From: Periweissella ghanensis
GTDB taxonomy: Bacteria; Bacillota; Bacilli; Lactobacillales; Lactobacillaceae
Direction: 5' to 3'
Assembly: GCF_918814755.1 (NCBI RefSeq)
Contig: NZ_CAKKNT010000014.1
Span: forward strand, 1 to 53,905
DNA length: 53,905 nt
Shown here one piece after another: positions 26,885-35,685 of this stretch (the stretch's first letter is position 1; each line of letters begins with the position of its first letter). The notes beneath the pieces were generated by a model. It made no database searches, was not told where the DNA came from, and saw nothing but the letters and a program-made list of their open reading frames with translations. The translations under genes were made by a program, and so were the position numbers.

Positions 26885-26913
26885 TTAACATTTTCTTTGT
26901 AAACGCTTACAAT
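26885..26913 (+). promoter_or_regulatory. Promoter of the PTS EIIC-mupG operon
   Basis: TTAACA (26885-26890) and TACAAT (26908-26913) are 17 nt apart. The cre site lies within the spacer and overlaps the -10 box. Confidence 0.65.
26898..26911 (+). promoter_or_regulatory. cre site (CcpA operator)
   Basis: TGTAAACGCTTACA matches the Gram-positive cre consensus TGWAANCGNTNWCA at all positions. Its position over the promoter predicts strong carbon catabolite repression of the downstream pair. Confidence 0.85.
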
Positions 26914-26944
26914 TAAAGTATTACAAGAAAGGAAAATGTACACT

Positions 26945-28231
26945 ATGGACAACATTACTAAGTTTCTTGAAAAGTATTTAACCCCGATTGGCTCAAAATT
27001 AGCAGCCAATCGTGCGTTAAATGCCATTCGTGACGGGATTGCACTTTCAATGCCGCTCATCATTGTCGGTTCATTGGCGTTGTTAATCGCGAATGGATTT
27101 GCCATTGATAGTTTTAAAAATTGGCTAATTGCAACCGGGATTTTTAACTGGTTAGTTAAAGTCAACAACGCTTCCTTTGGTTTAATGGGGATTGTTTCCG
27201 TTTTTGGGATTGCCTATCGCTATGCCCAATCACTTAAAATTGATCCCGTTTCAAATGGGATTTTGGCTCTAGCCAGCTATATCCTATTAACGCCAAGTAT
27301 TGTAACAAAAGATATGGTTGAAGGAATCGGTTACAACTATTTAGGTGCTTCCGGTTTATTTGCTGCCATCTTAGTTAGTTTATTAACCACTAAAATTTTT
27401 GGCTGGTTTGTTAAACACCACGTTCAAATAAAGATGCCCGATGGGGTCCCACCAGCTGTGGCTAGTTCGTTTGCCGCTTTGATTCCTGGTTTTGTCATTA
27501 TTATCTTCTGGGGCCTCGTATACGCCGGCCTAGCTGCCACCCCATTCCATGACATTCACCAAATTCTACAAGTTATTTTAGGTAAACCATTATCAGCCTT
27601 TGGGGGCTCATTAATTGGCGCGATTATCGTTGCGATGTTAACTTCACTCTTCTGGTTTATTGGGATTCATGGTGGTAACTTAACTGGGGCCATTATGTCA
27701 CCAATCTGGCTTGGTTTAATGGCAGATAATGCCAAAGTGTACGCCAAAAATGCCAATGCCGTGATGCCACACATTGTTACGCAACCATTTATGGATTTAT
27801 TTGTATATATTGGTGGTGGTGGTGCCACAATTGGATTAGTAATTTCATTTTGGTTAGTTGCTAAGAGTACCCAATTTAAGACTTTACGGGGCTTAATTAC
27901 TGCGCCTGGAATTTTTAATATTAATGAACCCACCATGTTTGGGATTCCGGTCGTCTTAAATGTTAAGTTATTAATTCCATTCTTAATTGTACCTGCTTTA
28001 AACGCCATCATTGCCTATGTTGCAATGAGCACTGGAATTGTCCATGCCACCGTTGGGATTGTTATTCCTTGGACGATGCCACCAATTATTTCTGGCTTCT
28101 TAGCGACCGGTTCACATATTTCTGGCGCCGTTTTACAAATTATCTTACTTATTTTGGATACGTTATTATACCTTCCATTTGTTAAAATTATTGATTTAGA
28201 TCAACAAAAGAAAGAGGTTGAAAATGCCTAA
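26945..28231 (+). CDS. PTS transporter EIIC, cellobiose/lactose family
   Basis: A 428-aa membrane EIIC with about ten helices, the family N-terminus FLEKYLTPIGSKLAANRALNAIRDG, the IHGGNLTG loop and the conserved FNINEPTMFG near residue 320. There is no EIIA or EIIB in the window. ATG also occurs at 26936, but the spacing to AAAGGA is poor for both; 26945 gives the usual family start. It overlaps mupG by 8 bp, suggesting that the imported sugar is a MurNAc-containing or related beta-linked disaccharide. Confidence 0.87.
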   Translation: MDNITKFLEKYLTPIGSKLAANRALNAIRDGIALSMPLIIVGSLALLIANGFAIDSFKNWLIATGIFNWLVKVNNASFGLMGIVSVFGIAYRYAQSLKIDPVSNGILALASYILLTPSIVTKDMVEGIGYNYLGASGLFAAILVSLLTTKIFGWFVKHHVQIKMPDGVPPAVASSFAALIPGFVIIIFWGLVYAGLAATPFHDIHQILQVILGKPLSAFGGSLIGAIIVAMLTSLFWFIGIHGGNLTGAIMSPIWLGLMADNAKVYAKNANAVMPHIVTQPFMDLFVYIGGGGATIGLVISFWLVAKSTQFKTLRGLITAPGIFNINEPTMFGIPVVLNVKLLIPFLIVPALNAIIAYVAMSTGIVHATVGIVIPWTMPPIISGFLATGSHISGAVLQIILLILDTLLYLPFVKIIDLDQQKKEVENA

Positions 28232-29318
28232 ACTTGGAGTTTCAATTTATCCCTCAAAATCAACTTTCGCTGACATGCAAGCTTATCTTGATAAGGCTGC
28301 TGCCTTAGGTTATCGGCGTATTTTCACTTCAATGCTGGAAGTACGTGATTCAATTGAAGCAACCGTTGCTGACTTTAAGGCTATCATTCAATATGGTAAC
28401 ACCTTAGGCTTTGAAACAAGTATTGATGTTAATCCAGCCGTCCTACATGAAATCGGCATTGAAGCCAATGATCTCGCCTTTTTCGCTGATTTAGGGGTCG
28501 CGGCGGTCCGTTTGGATGAAGGTTTTACAGGTCATGAAGAAGCTTTAATGACCCAAAATCCCTATAATATCAAGATTGAAATTAATATTTCACGTGGCCA
28601 ACACTATATCGATATGATTATGGATTTTGGGGCTAACCGCCATAATTTGACCGGTTGTCATAACTTTTATCCCCAACCATATTCCGGTTTAGGCGATGAT
28701 TACTTATTAGCAACTTCTGCACAGTATAAAAAATATCAATTAACTACGGCGGCTTTTGTTGATACAACGTCTGGTTCAGTTGGTCCTTGGCCCTTTGCCG
28801 CTTTAATGGTGACCGCTGAACGCGAACGCACCATGGATTTGGCCACGCAAATTCGGTTCTTAAAAGCTACTAATTTAATTGATGACATCATCATCAGTAG
28901 CTCCTTAGTGAGTGAGGCTGATTTAGCCTTAGCAAGTAGCGTCTTTAAAGAACCAACGTTGGCATTGCCGGTTATTGTAGCCGATAAGCTTAGTGATGTT
29001 GAAGCAACGATTGCCTTTGAAGAATTGCATCAATACCGCGGGGATTTCTCTGATTACATGATTCGTTCAAGCCAACCACGAGTTAAATACCGCCAAACAT
29101 CAATTCCGGCTACCACCGCACCTACTACCTTTAAACGCGGGGATATCATCATTGGTAATGATAATTTCGGCCAATACAAAGGTGAACTACAAGTTGTCTT
29201 ACAACCGTTTCCCAATGATACTCACTATAATTTAGTTGGTCATATTGATCCAAGTGCGGAAGTTTTATTGAAATTCCTCCATCCTTGGCACAATTTCAAA
29301 TTACAGCGCCAAAATTAG
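28224..29318 (+). CDS. mupG: MupG-family 6-phospho-N-acetylmuramidase (DUF871)
   Basis: A 364-aa protein beginning PKLGVSIYPSKSTFADMQAYL, typical of the MupG/GH170 family: a TIM barrel (about 1-235) followed by a small C-terminal beta domain. In Staphylococcus aureus MupG cleaves MurNAc-6P-GlcNAc taken up by a PTS during wall recycling. Conserved elements include RLDEGF, HNFYPQPYSGL and the region around residues 170-200. ATG at 28224 follows GAGG by 6 nt and overlaps the EIIC gene. murQ and murR are not seen. The family call is firm; the exact substrate is inferred. Confidence 0.8.
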   Translation: MPKLGVSIYPSKSTFADMQAYLDKAAALGYRRIFTSMLEVRDSIEATVADFKAIIQYGNTLGFETSIDVNPAVLHEIGIEANDLAFFADLGVAAVRLDEGFTGHEEALMTQNPYNIKIEINISRGQHYIDMIMDFGANRHNLTGCHNFYPQPYSGLGDDYLLATSAQYKKYQLTTAAFVDTTSGSVGPWPFAALMVTAERERTMDLATQIRFLKATNLIDDIIISSSLVSEADLALASSVFKEPTLALPVIVADKLSDVEATIAFEELHQYRGDFSDYMIRSSQPRVKYRQTSIPATTAPTTFKRGDIIIGNDNFGQYKGELQVVLQPFPNDTHYNLVGHIDPSAEVLLKFLHPWHNFKLQRQN

Positions 29319-29331
29319 TTATTTAACTAAC

Positions 29332-29365
29332 AAAAAGCCCTCTGACAAATGTCAGGGGGCTTTTT
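29332..29365. terminator. Bidirectional terminator after mupG and the LCP gene
   Basis: AAAAGCCCTCTGACA pairs with TGTCAGGGGGCTTTT with one mismatch, A and T runs outside. Confidence 0.85.
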
Positions 29366-29374
29366 AATTGATAT

Positions 29375-30493
29375 TTATTGGCCAGATGCTTGGATTTGTG
29401 AATAACTTGGAATATTGGCTGCTGCGGGACCTGGCGTGCTACTTGAGAAGCGCGTTCCAGTATTAGCAGGACTTAAATCAAGTGATTTACGTAATGTATC
29501 AGTGGCAGTTTGTTGCGCACTTGGTGATACTACTTGGAATGATTGTCCACGGTACAAGTATTGAATTCCTTGGATATTTGTTGAAGTAATGTCATCTTTA
29601 GCTGATCGGTAGTTGGCGACTAACGTCATGATGTCATTAAATGATAAATTAGTCCGAATGTTACTTGAGATAGAATCAAAGAATCCTGGTGTAAATAAAC
29701 TTTGCACCTTATCAGATTTTTTCAATAAAGCGGTTAAAATCAAACGTTGACGCATTTGACGACCATAGTCTCCTTGCGGATCTTGATCACGCATCCGTGA
29801 GAATTGGAGTGCTTTGTTACCGTATAAGTGGTACTTTTGACCCTTGATAAAAGTGTAACCAGCAAAGTTAAATGAAAGTGGTGATACAACGTCCACCCCA
29901 CCAACTTTATCAACCGTTTTAATCAAACCACCCATGTTAACCACAGCATAAAAGTCAATCGGCACATTCAATAAATCTTGCACAGCTGAAATAGCACTTT
30001 CAGGGTGGGCTTTACCATCCAATGGAAATTCATAAGCGGCATTTAACTTTTGAAGGCCATATGCTTCACTACCAGGAATTGAAATCATCCAGTCCCGTGG
30101 TAATGACATCATTGTTGTCGTTTTGTCTTTAGGGTTAACCGTTGCTAGAATTAATGAATCGGTCCGACCGGTATATGACCGACCAAAATCACCAGTATCC
30201 GTTCCCATTAATAAAATTGAGAATGGGCGTCCTTGCTTCAAGACGTCTGAAACGTCCCGCGCAGGTTTAAAGCCTTTGGCAAGTGGATTATAGGTCTGAT
30301 CAAGTGCATTCCGTGCATTCCGGTAAGTGTTATACGCAAAGACACCACCACCGAGTAATAACAAGACAATAACTGTAATAATAACCTTTAAGGCTGTATG
30401 CTTTTTCTTTGGCTTTTTAGGTGTATTATTATTTTGACTATTATGATTCCGTGTCCGACTTGGAATTTGGTTATCATTAGTTTGGTTTTCCAT
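29375..30493 (-). CDS. LytR-CpsA-Psr (LCP) family wall polymer ligase
   Basis: A 372-aa membrane enzyme that attaches lipid-linked glycopolymers to peptidoglycan. A basic Asn-rich cytoplasmic tail (1-33) precedes one helix (about 36-54). The LCP domain has ILLMGTD, GRTDSLILATVNP, MSLPRD and FSRMRDQDPQGDYGRQMRQR, which carry the Arg/Asp residues that bind the pyrophosphate and Mg. The C-terminal 40 residues are low complexity. A second LCP gene is at 45304-46221. Confidence 0.92.
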   Translation of the reverse strand: MENQTNDNQIPSRTRNHNSQNNNTPKKPKKKHTALKVIITVIVLLLLGGGVFAYNTYRNARNALDQTYNPLAKGFKPARDVSDVLKQGRPFSILLMGTDTGDFGRSYTGRTDSLILATVNPKDKTTTMMSLPRDWMISIPGSEAYGLQKLNAAYEFPLDGKAHPESAISAVQDLLNVPIDFYAVVNMGGLIKTVDKVGGVDVVSPLSFNFAGYTFIKGQKYHLYGNKALQFSRMRDQDPQGDYGRQMRQRLILTALLKKSDKVQSLFTPGFFDSISSNIRTNLSFNDIMTLVANYRSAKDDITSTNIQGIQYLYRGQSFQVVSPSAQQTATDTLRKSLDLSPANTGTRFSSSTPGPAAANIPSYSQIQASGQ

Positions 30494-30823
30494 TACTAAT
30501 TCCTATTCTTTCTATACTTTAGGAGATAAGTTGGCGAGTATCTATCAACGGCGCCATCTTTTATTATAAATAATTTATTATTTAATGATATTATTTTTAG
30601 GCTAATTTGACTACAAATAATTGTAATTATACTCAAGTATATATTCTATTGCATAGCTATTTTTAAAGTCAACTAACACCACATATTTTTAAACAATTAA
30701 ACAATTGGTTATTGAATGTACAGTATTTGTTCAATAAAAAATTGTTATCCTTTTAAGAATACTAGTTATTTACGAGTGCATTTGCTATAATTTATTGAAA
30801 ATTGTTACAAAAGGAGAATAGCT
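30494..30823. other. 330-bp divergent intergenic region
   Basis: This AT-rich gap separates the LCP gene from a regulator. It contains an extended -10 promoter for the plus gene (TG at 30783-30784, TATAAT 30786-30791) and AAGGAG 7 nt before a TTG start. I see no ORF, RNA gene or repeat in it. Confidence 0.6.
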
Positions 30824-31840
30824 TTGGAACATGTTCAACAACTATTAAATCAATATGGTTTAGTTTTAACTGATTTTGCCCCTAACAACGAAATGTTAGC
30901 GTTAATGCCATCAACGTTGCGGTCTTCAATTTCATTTGCCAATGTGACCATTAACCGCGAAGAAGTTGTTTTAATTGATACTTCAGCTGAATTGAATGAA
31001 GATCACTTAATCCAGTTAATTCAATTACTTAAAAATGTCCCTTTACCAATTATTTTTTTAGCGGATTCCTTTTCAATCGACACCCAAATGTTATTGACGA
31101 AAAATCAGTTTGGGTTTATCAGCCAAATGGGCTTCTACTTACCATCCCTTAAGCCAATTAAGATTACCAAACCAACGATGCAACTAATTTCGTTATCAAA
31201 AAATCAACAAATTATTATTTTAGCTCTTATTTACTGGAAATTACTCCATGATGACGATAGTAACACCTTCCACATTAAAGTACGCCAATTAGCAGATTAT
31301 CTTAATATTACGGCTATGACCATTTCACGGGCCTTACGGACATTTGTTGATGCGGGTTGGTTGGCGACGAGTGGTTATACCCGGAATCATAGTTTTGCCA
31401 TTCCAGCTGGTTATGACTTAAACTCGTGGATGAACGAGATTCTACGCTTACTCCCTAGTCCGGTCCAAAAAACGCTCTACATACCAGTTAGTCAACTTGA
31501 TAGCATTGATAATAAAAAATTAGCTAGCTTAACGGCCCTTAGCAAATTTACAATGATTGCTCCAACCGCTTTAGTTAGTTGGGCCATTCCAAGTAACCAA
31601 TTAACTGATACGTTAAAACAAGCTAATATGCCAGAATTTAATGCACGGCTAACACCTAAAAACAATGCTGCCCTTGAGATTTGGAAATACGATTCCCAAG
31701 TCTTCAATCAATTACTACCTAAGAACTACCAACTCGCAGTTGACCCCGTATCGCTCTTTTTAAGTTTACGGAATAGTCATACTAAGGAAGTTAACGAACA
31801 ACTTAACACCTTACTTGCGAACCTCGTTAATAGCCATTAA
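30824..31840 (+). CDS. Winged-helix regulator, possibly AbiEi-like
   Basis: A 338-aa cytoplasmic protein that I recognise only in part. A helix-turn-helix lies at about 155-185 (VRQLADYLNITAMTISRALRTFVDAGWL). The first 110 residues look like a sensor domain. The C-terminal part with LEIWKYDSQVF and VDPVSLFLSLRNS resembles AbiEi-type proteins (the antitoxin/regulator of type IV toxin-antitoxin systems), but no AbiEii nucleotidyltransferase follows. The TTG start is supported by AAGGAG at 7 nt. It may regulate an unlinked target. Confidence 0.6.
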   Translation: MEHVQQLLNQYGLVLTDFAPNNEMLALMPSTLRSSISFANVTINREEVVLIDTSAELNEDHLIQLIQLLKNVPLPIIFLADSFSIDTQMLLTKNQFGFISQMGFYLPSLKPIKITKPTMQLISLSKNQQIIILALIYWKLLHDDDSNTFHIKVRQLADYLNITAMTISRALRTFVDAGWLATSGYTRNHSFAIPAGYDLNSWMNEILRLLPSPVQKTLYIPVSQLDSIDNKKLASLTALSKFTMIAPTALVSWAIPSNQLTDTLKQANMPEFNARLTPKNNAALEIWKYDSQVFNQLLPKNYQLAVDPVSLFLSLRNSHTKEVNEQLNTLLANLVNSH

Positions 31841-31885
31841 TCATTATTTATTAGCCGACTTAGGCACCTATTTTTCATAACTCCT

Positions 31886-31917
31886 AACCTGAAGAACTTT
31901 CTTCAGGTTTTTTTATT
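31886..31917 (+). terminator. Terminator after the winged-helix gene
   Basis: AACCTGAAGAA pairs with TTCTTCAGGTT around a short loop, followed by TTTTTATT on the plus strand only. Confidence 0.8.
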
Positions 31918-32095
31918 ATCCCCATCGACTAGGATTCCAAATTCGGCCATCAAGTTCACCACTACTTTGGTCTAAGCGTTTAAGTTGTTCATTTGCTAAA
32001 TCAAGTAACCCTTGATAAAAAGCACGTTCTTCTAATTTAGTACTAGTATCTAATAGGCTTTGAATCGTCGTCAGTAACCATGCTTGTTCTTCCAT
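31916..32095 (-). CDS. Small 59-aa protein, coupled to the quinone reductase gene
   Basis: The frame starts at an ATG that shares one base with the TAA of the upstream reductase (TAATG) and has GAGGAG just before it, so it is translationally coupled. The peptide begins MEEQAWLLTTIQSLLDTS and ends GELDGRIWNPSRWG; it is acidic and largely alpha-helical, without membrane segment or Cys. I do not recognise a family. Coupling suggests it binds or stabilises the reductase. It ends at the plus-strand terminator of the convergent gene. Confidence 0.65.
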   Translation of the reverse strand: MEEQAWLLTTIQSLLDTSTKLEERAFYQGLLDLANEQLKRLDQSSGELDGRIWNPSRWG

Positions 32096-32784
32096 TACTC
32101 CTCCTCATCCCGAATTAAATCTACTGTCCACCGTAATTCAGCTAATTCATCGTAATTATCTTCAATTTGCTCGCTAATCGTTGTTAACTGCGCTAATTTA
32201 AGCGGATCTTGTGTCGTATTAATACGATTGCGTAACTGATTAAGGAACCATTGTTGTTGGCCGGCGAAACTTGTATCATTTAAGGTTAAAAATTGTTGGT
32301 AATCAATAACTAATGCTAACCGTTGTTCATCAGTCATGTATTCAAATTGACTAATTACTAACGGTTTCAAATATTGCCAATTTAATTTATTGGCCATTGC
32401 TTGCAGTGGTTTTAGTAATTCACTAATTGTATAGTGTTCACGGCCTCCTGCTTGATATTCGTCAAGGGGTTCACCCAATGAAACGACCACGCCAAATTCT
32501 TTACCAGCCAAAATGGCATTCGTACCATAAGCAAAGCCCTTCGTAAGGACCGCATCTTGCCACTGGCGCAAATTTACTGGTACACTATACCAGTATAGGG
32601 GAAATTGGAAAATTATCCGTTGATGCTCGCGGAGTAGTTGTTGTTCATGCGCCACATCAATTGCTTGATCATTGGCTAATAAATGCCAAGTTACTTCACC
32701 TGCTTGGGGTACTTGGTGCAATAAAAATTGTTGGGTCCCAGATTGTTTATAATCGTCATGGGCCACGATAATTAAAGTTTTCAT
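32095..32784 (-). CDS. Flavodoxin-fold NAD(P)H dehydrogenase (quinone), KefF/MdaB-like
   Basis: A 229-aa FMN-dependent oxidoreductase. LIIVAHDD at the N-terminus, FQFPLYWYSVPVNLRQWQDAVLTKGFAYG and the GGREHYTISELLKPLQAM segment are typical of the NQO/KefF/MdaB group. The last 60 residues form an acidic helical extension beyond the usual fold end (about 170-229). GGGAG precedes ATG, and a small coupled gene follows. The acceptor (quinone or other electrophile) is not determined. Confidence 0.82.
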   Translation of the reverse strand: MKTLIIVAHDDYKQSGTQQFLLHQVPQAGEVTWHLLANDQAIDVAHEQQLLREHQRIIFQFPLYWYSVPVNLRQWQDAVLTKGFAYGTNAILAGKEFGVVVSLGEPLDEYQAGGREHYTISELLKPLQAMANKLNWQYLKPLVISQFEYMTDEQRLALVIDYQQFLTLNDTSFAGQQQWFLNQLRNRINTTQDPLKLAQLTTISEQIEDNYDELAELRWTVDLIRDEEE

Positions 32785-32854
32785 ATACTAACTCCCTTCA
32801 TAAATTATAGCGTTATTTTAAGCTTGGCCGCAGTGAAAGGTTGGTAAATATTCA

Positions 32855-33448
32855 ATGGCCCAAAAAAACCATACTAATAAAATATTCAAATACCTAAGCT
32901 ACGTCATGTTAATTGTTTTAGCCGGATTAGGCTTATATTTGTGGTATATCGGGGCCTTTACCGATATTAAAATTTTGCGGGCAATTGTGGGCGTCGATAC
33001 TCATCCGCTCTTAGCACCCGTTATCTTCTTTGCGTTACAAATTTTCCAGATTTTAATCCCAATTATTCCGGGGACAATTACTTTGACCGCTGGCGTGGTT
33101 TTGTTTGGCCCTTGGCTTGGGTTTATTTATAATTATAGTTCAATTGTCCTTGGCTCAACCTTGGCTTTCTTGTTAGTGCGCCGTTTTGGTAAAAGTTTTG
33201 TGGAAAACTATATCGATGAAGGTCAACATACTAAGTATTTAAAATGGATTGAAGACAAACAAAAATTCACCCGAATTTTTGCCATCGCAATCCTCTTACC
33301 GGGAGCGCCTGATGATTTGTTATCAATGTTAGCAGGCCTATCAGCGATGCGCTTACGCACATTTATTATCATTATGCTAATTGCCAAACCGCTTTCAATT
33401 GCCGCCTATTCTGGGGCATTCTCTTTTTTAACACAGTTCTTTAAATAA
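32855..33448 (+). CDS. TVP38/TMEM64 (DedA superfamily) membrane protein
   Basis: A 197-aa protein with about five membrane segments. IIPGTITLTAGVVLFGPWLGFIYNYSSIVLGSTLAFLLVRRFG and the second re-entrant half LPGAPDDLLSMLAGLSAM match the VTT domain. Such proteins act as lipid scramblases or flippases. The ribosome site is weak. Function in this strain is unknown. Confidence 0.85.
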   Translation: MAQKNHTNKIFKYLSYVMLIVLAGLGLYLWYIGAFTDIKILRAIVGVDTHPLLAPVIFFALQIFQILIPIIPGTITLTAGVVLFGPWLGFIYNYSSIVLGSTLAFLLVRRFGKSFVENYIDEGQHTKYLKWIEDKQKFTRIFAIAILLPGAPDDLLSMLAGLSAMRLRTFIIIMLIAKPLSIAAYSGAFSFLTQFFK

Positions 33449-33462
33449 ATTTCTAAAGAAAA

Positions 33463-33500
33463 TCCGTACGATACAGCTATGCTATCGTACGGATTTTTTA
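33463..33500. terminator. Bidirectional terminator between TVP38 and htrA genes
   Basis: AAAATCCGTACGATA pairs with TATCGTACGGATTTT around a 9-nt loop, followed by T. Confidence 0.88.
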
Positions 33501-33501
33501 A

Positions 33502-34773
33502 CTACTTACTTTCTTTAGCGAGCGTTGTCGTATTCAATGTCAATTTAACATTGGCAGTCATTAATTTACTACCACGGTAGAACTTAAATTCAACCGTATC
33601 ACCAACTTTATGACTAAAGAGAATATCGCGTAAATCAGATTGAGTTTTAACATCTTTACCATCGATATTTACGATGACATCATATTTTTTAATACCGGCA
33701 GTCTTTGCTGGGCTTTCGCTCAAGGTATTAATAATTACCACCCCATTTTGGACGGAACTTGGTAATTTTAAAATATTCTTTTGATCATTAGGATCAATAT
33801 TAGTCAAATCCGTTAACGTTACCCCTAGGGCTGGCCGTTCAATTGAACCATGGGCAATTAACTGATTAATAATGTTAACCACTTCATTTGAAGGAATTGA
33901 AAAGCCAATTCCCTCAATACTTGTCCCGTTGGCATCACTTGCTAACTTCATTGAATTAATCCCAATGACTTGGCCTGCTAAATTAATTAATGGTCCACCT
34001 GAATTCCCCGGATTAATCGCCGCATCAGTTTGAATAACGTTAGCGGTTCCTAATTGTTGGCCTTGCTCATTAATCACCGCCACCGCCCGCTTCTTAGCGG
34101 ACACAATTCCTTCAGTTAAACTGGTAGCGTATTGCGTTCCCAATGGTGAACCGATAGCTAAGGCTGTTTGACCAACATTAATATCGTCGGAATTACCAAA
34201 TTTAGCAATCGTCTTAACTTGAGCAGCACTAACCTTAATTACTGCTAAATCGGTTGTTGGATCAGTGCCGACAATCTTGGCATCTAATTTCGTACCATCA
34301 CTTAAAATCACTTGTAAGGCATTTGATCCTTGCACAACGTGATTATTCGTCACAATGTATGCAACCCCATCAGCTTCTTTAAAAACGACGCCTGAACCTT
34401 CAGAAGCCGTTTGAAGTGTCCCGCCTTTTTTACTACCTTGGTCAGGCCCAAAAATCGCATCTAAACTATTACCTTTAGTACTTTGCCGTTGCAAGTTAAT
34501 TACTGATACCACCGCCCCAGAAATTTTGTTAAAGGCGTTAGTTGCACTATTTTCTTCAGCGGTCGTCTTTTGAACTTTAACGCCACCAGCATTTTTACTT
34601 GATGAATTTAACGCTTGGTTATCTTGGTTATTTTGCCAAGCTTGGTAGACATTGTTACCACCAATCACTACCCCACCACCTAACATTCCGGCGATTAGGC
34701 TAGTGATCACAATTTTAGTTGAGCTGTTTTTAATCCCGCCTGGACGGCGCTCAGGTTGTTTTTGATTATCCAT
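33502..34773 (-). CDS. htrA: HtrA-type surface serine protease
   Basis: A 423-aa quality-control protease anchored by one N-terminal helix (about 21-40). The trypsin-like domain carries His145 (TNNHVV), Asp175 (TTDLAVIK) and Ser258 (GNSGGPL), followed by one PDZ domain (about 320-415). The frame extends to a TTG at 34788, but GGAGG 8 nt before the ATG at 34773 decides the start. Its position after walJ is the standard Lactobacillales order; it has about 95 bp of its own upstream space. rlmH, which often follows, is absent here. Confidence 0.94.
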   Translation of the reverse strand: MDNQKQPERRPGGIKNSSTKIVITSLIAGMLGGGVVIGGNNVYQAWQNNQDNQALNSSSKNAGGVKVQKTTAEENSATNAFNKISGAVVSVINLQRQSTKGNSLDAIFGPDQGSKKGGTLQTASEGSGVVFKEADGVAYIVTNNHVVQGSNALQVILSDGTKLDAKIVGTDPTTDLAVIKVSAAQVKTIAKFGNSDDINVGQTALAIGSPLGTQYATSLTEGIVSAKKRAVAVINEQGQQLGTANVIQTDAAINPGNSGGPLINLAGQVIGINSMKLASDANGTSIEGIGFSIPSNEVVNIINQLIAHGSIERPALGVTLTDLTNIDPNDQKNILKLPSSVQNGVVIINTLSESPAKTAGIKKYDVIVNIDGKDVKTQSDLRDILFSHKVGDTVEFKFYRGSKLMTANVKLTLNTTTLAKESK

Positions 34774-34869
34774 ATCTCTTGCCTCCAAGAAATTTTATCG
34801 TTAATTACGCCCTTTATCATAAAGTCATAAAATTAAATCAAGGTTAAACGACTTTAAGCGTTTACGCAA

Positions 34870-35685
34870 TTAAATTGCTCGTAACGGGCTTGCTTGTTCT
34901 GGGTCTGTGTCATACAACTTAAAATCGTGATTAACGCCAATATCACGAGCCTGCATCATTTGTTCAACTGTTAAATGGGCGAGCACTTTTTGGTTATTTT
35001 CTTTGCTAAGATGTCCTAAGTAGATTTGCTTCGTCCGTTGACCTAACAAATCAATCGCTGCTAGGGCACCGTCTTCATTTGATAAGTGCCCTTTATCACC
35101 CAAGATTCGTTGCTTAAGCGACCATGCATAACTACCCATTTCCAACATTTTGATATCATGATTAGTTTCAATCAAATATCCATCGGCATTTGCTAGCGTC
35201 CCGTGCAACCGGTCTGAAAGATAGCCGGTATCAGTAACGATGGCAAAACTTTTACCAGCATAATGGAATTGGTAAAATTGCGGGTTGATAGCATCATGTG
35301 AAACCGCAAAACTTTCAATATCTAAATCACCAAGGGTCATGACTTTCCCTGGTTCAAAAGCCATTTGTTGTTCTAAGGCCACTTTACCAATCTTGGTCCC
35401 CATCGCTTGCCAAGTATCATTATTAGCATAGACTGGCATACCATATTTACGGGCTAAAATACCAACCCCTTTGATGTGATCAACGTGTTCATGTGTCACA
35501 AAGAGCGCGTCAACATCAGTCAATGAACGCCCAATCGAGGCCATTAATTCGGTTATTTTTTTACCAGATAACCCAGCATCAACTAAGACTTTTTGCTCGG
35601 GGGTTTCAATATACGTTACATTACCTGAACTCCCGCTAGCAAGCACACTAACTTTAAGGGTATCGGTATTAAAAATATCTGTCAC
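34870..35685 (-). CDS. walJ: WalJ (YycJ) metallo-beta-lactamase-fold hydrolase
   Basis: A 271-aa cytoplasmic MBL-fold protein with the metal motif FVTHEHVDH (HxHxDH) and later His residues in SHDA and ETNHD. YycJ proteins are thought to be nucleases that affect cell-wall and DNA maintenance. The start is GTG, overlapping the walI stop as GTGA, with GGAAG upstream. Part of the walRKHIJ operon. Confidence 0.92.
   Translation of the reverse strand: MTDIFNTDTLKVSVLASGSSGNVTYIETPEQKVLVDAGLSGKKITELMASIGRSLTDVDALFVTHEHVDHIKGVGILARKYGMPVYANNDTWQAMGTKIGKVALEQQMAFEPGKVMTLGDLDIESFAVSHDAINPQFYQFHYAGKSFAIVTDTGYLSDRLHGTLANADGYLIETNHDIKMLEMGSYAWSLKQRILGDKGHLSNEDGALAAIDLLGQRTKQIYLGHLSKENNQKVLAHLTVEQMMQARDIGVNHDFKLYDTDPEQASPLRAI

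Noticed and set aside
34845-34872. cre-like sequence near the walJ stop codon
   Set aside because: It has two mismatches to the consensus, including an end base, and lies partly in coding sequence; too weak to list.
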